Positions 10,814 to 11,957 of a DNA stretch of 11,957 nucleotides are shown here, one piece after another (within the stretch, counting starts at the first letter, position 1; the number at the start of each line of letters is the position of its first letter). Origin of the DNA: CAZUCU01 sp964589635 (GTDB lineage Bacteria > Patescibacteriota > Minisyncoccia > Phycocordibacterales > JAACPR01); contig CAZPRI010000022.1 of assembly GCA_964589635.1 (NCBI GenBank), positions 1-11,957 of the forward strand. Direction: 5' to 3'. Below the pieces are notes generated by a model. It had not been told where the DNA came from and did not search any database. It saw only the letters and a list, made by a program, of their open reading frames with translations. The position numbers and the translations under genes are program-made.

Positions 10814-11957
10814 TTACTTATTTTTAGAAAACTCTAATTGAATACCTAATTTTTTTATCTCTTCAATATGTTTTTGAACCGATTTTTGTCTTTCTTGTTC
10901 ACTTCCAATCATTCTGTCGAGTTCTGTACACAGTACCTGTAATTTCATCTTTTTTATTGCTTCGGGTGTTGCTGAAAAAGTCCAGACTCCATTATTTTCT
11001 ACAACATAATGACTAGCTTTTATCTTTTTCTCATAACCAATCGATGTCAATATTTCATTTATATGTTTTAATAATGAATTATCAAGCAATAAATCTGAAG
11101 AAGAAGGTGGTGCGAGATCAGTTTTTTTATATTCTAGCGTAAGCGGATCTGATTTTAATATCCTTAACTCTTCTTTTTCCTCATTAGATGTCGCATTTTT
11201 TTCTAAATATTTTATTCGACTTTCATAATTTTCTTTAAACGTTTCTACTGTTTTTTCAAGAACTTTTGGTGGATGAGTGTGCACAGTATTAATCTCCGAT
11301 ATACTATCTTTATTAGTATATATTTCATTTTTCAAAGAATCTGTATTCAAGTTATACTCTGCAACTCCTGTCTTTTCAAATTTTGGTTTAATGACTTTAG
11401 TTTTTCCGTCCTTATAAGTGAGAACAAAAGAAAAAACTTCCTTAGACTTATTCATGTCCCATTTTTTCATGCTATCTATAACTTTTTGTGTACCAGGTTG
11501 AATACTACTTTGTGCATTGGCAATAGGAATATTTGTTTTTAAGATAGCAAATATTTTATCTACATAATCTCTACTGGAGGACATCTTCATACACCGTCCA
11601 TCACTACAAACACAATATAGATCGAGTATTGATTGATAATCTTCTGGTAAGTTAGCAAAATAACTAGACAGATTTTCAGTATTTGCAACATTATTATCAG
11701 TGGCAGTATTATCGCTACTACTGATAATATTGCTCGAAGTATTCTTATCCCCCGAAATTAAATTCAAGAAAAATTTATCTGCACCGATATTAGTAAGTAA
11801 ATTTTTTACAAGAACAAATGACAGAAACATAATGATGAAACCAATCACTGTTCTTTTAAATATATTCTTTGCTTTTTGAATTTGACCAGGGTCTCCTACG
11901 GCCGTAATAAGAAGAAAACCTGCATACATAAACATTGCGGCGACAATGAACTCTGCA
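10814..11957 (-). CDS. TrbC/VirB2-pilin-like membrane protein with JAMM-like peptidase domain, 5'-partial
   Basis: The frame runs off the right edge: seven more codons (AEFIVAA) precede the Met at 11935, so the true start is outside. Numbering from that Met, 1-13 and 31-48 are membrane helices around GDPGQIQKAKNIFKRT, the pattern of CPR TrbC/VirB2 pilin-like proteins, in which such genes usually accompany type IV secretion or conjugation genes. A Ser/Asn/Thr linker follows, then CVCSDGRC (108-115). Residues 160-325 carry a JAMM/MPN-like signature: possible E166, H219-T-H221-P, S278-S-S-D281, and a closing strand SHYVVENNGVWTF. In standard JAMM the gap from the second His to the Ser is 7 residues; here it is 56, filled by a helical insertion. 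The tail is helical and charged. Peptidase activity is inferred from motif only. Confidence 0.6.
   Translation of the reverse strand, partial: AEFIVAAMFMYAGFLLITAVGDPGQIQKAKNIFKRTVIGFIIMFLSFVLVKNLLTNIGADKFFLNLISGDKNTSSNIISSSDNTATDNNVANTENLSSYFANLPEDYQSILDLYCVCSDGRCMKMSSSRDYVDKIFAILKTNIPIANAQSSIQPGTQKVIDSMKKWDMNKSKEVFSFVLTYKDGKTKVIKPKFEKTGVAEYNLNTDSLKNEIYTNKDSISEINTVHTHPPKVLEKTVETFKENYESRIKYLEKNATSNEEKEELRILKSDPLTLEYKKTDLAPPSSSDLLLDNSLLKHINEILTSIGYEKKIKASHYVVENNGVWTFSATPEAIKKMKLQVLCTELDRMIGSEQERQKSVQKHIEEIKKLGIQLEFSKNK

Noticed and set aside
93..11957. UGA recoded as glycine or tryptophan
   Set aside because: Conserved genes run full length in the standard code with no in-frame TGA needed, so absence of TGA stops alone is not evidence.

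Overview
The window reads as an AT-rich bacterial chromosome of the Candidate Phyla Radiation (Patescibacteria, probably a Parcubacteria-like lineage). This is inferred from a shortened MurE-type ligase without its N-terminal domain, a TrbC/VirB2-type pilin-like membrane protein, a nuclease-like protein family beside a large serine recombinase that I recall as recurrent in CPR genomes, many orphan small proteins and very compact spacing. All 16 genes stop at TAA (14) or TAG (2), none at TGA, and full-length frames fit the standard code.

Layout. Positions 1-92 hold no clear gene. From 93 to about 7530 lies a housekeeping stretch: mutM/fpg (-), a secreted amidase with a peptidoglycan-binding domain (+), two small orphans (2179-2457 - and 2763-3041 +), a MurE-like ligase and ruvA (both -), an orphan (+), rpsT for ribosomal protein bS20 (+), a two-helix membrane protein (-), an orphan (+), and a membrane-anchored SOUL-family protein (+). 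Genes are separated by strong, often bidirectional, rho-independent terminators. A REP-like palindrome lies between ruvA and the ligase.

From about 7531 the character changes to accessory or mobile DNA. A 426-bp gene-poor stretch holds a minus-strand terminator, a tRNA-3'-end-like relic and a cluster of five GTGACA hexamers. It is followed by a BECR-nuclease-like protein of unknown function (+), a large serine recombinase (+), and converging on them a three-gene minus-strand group: a pilin-like membrane protein with a C-terminal JAMM-like peptidase motif (partial at the right edge), a hypothetical protein, and a one-helix protein with a Cys-repeat domain. I read 7.6-12 kb as one end of an integrated element whose conjugation or secretion-like genes continue beyond the window.

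How genes are expressed. The most striking general signal is that many start codons sit 6-7 nt after a good -10 box (TATAAT or close), so these mRNAs are predicted to be leaderless. This also decides two start codons (ruvA at 4961, the nuclease-like gene at 7957). One orphan gene (5033) instead has a clear Shine-Dalgarno sequence. mutM and the amidase share overlapping divergent -10 boxes. Functionally the core genes cover DNA repair (MutM, RuvA), cell-wall synthesis and remodelling (ligase, amidase) and translation (bS20), with no single pathway uniting them.
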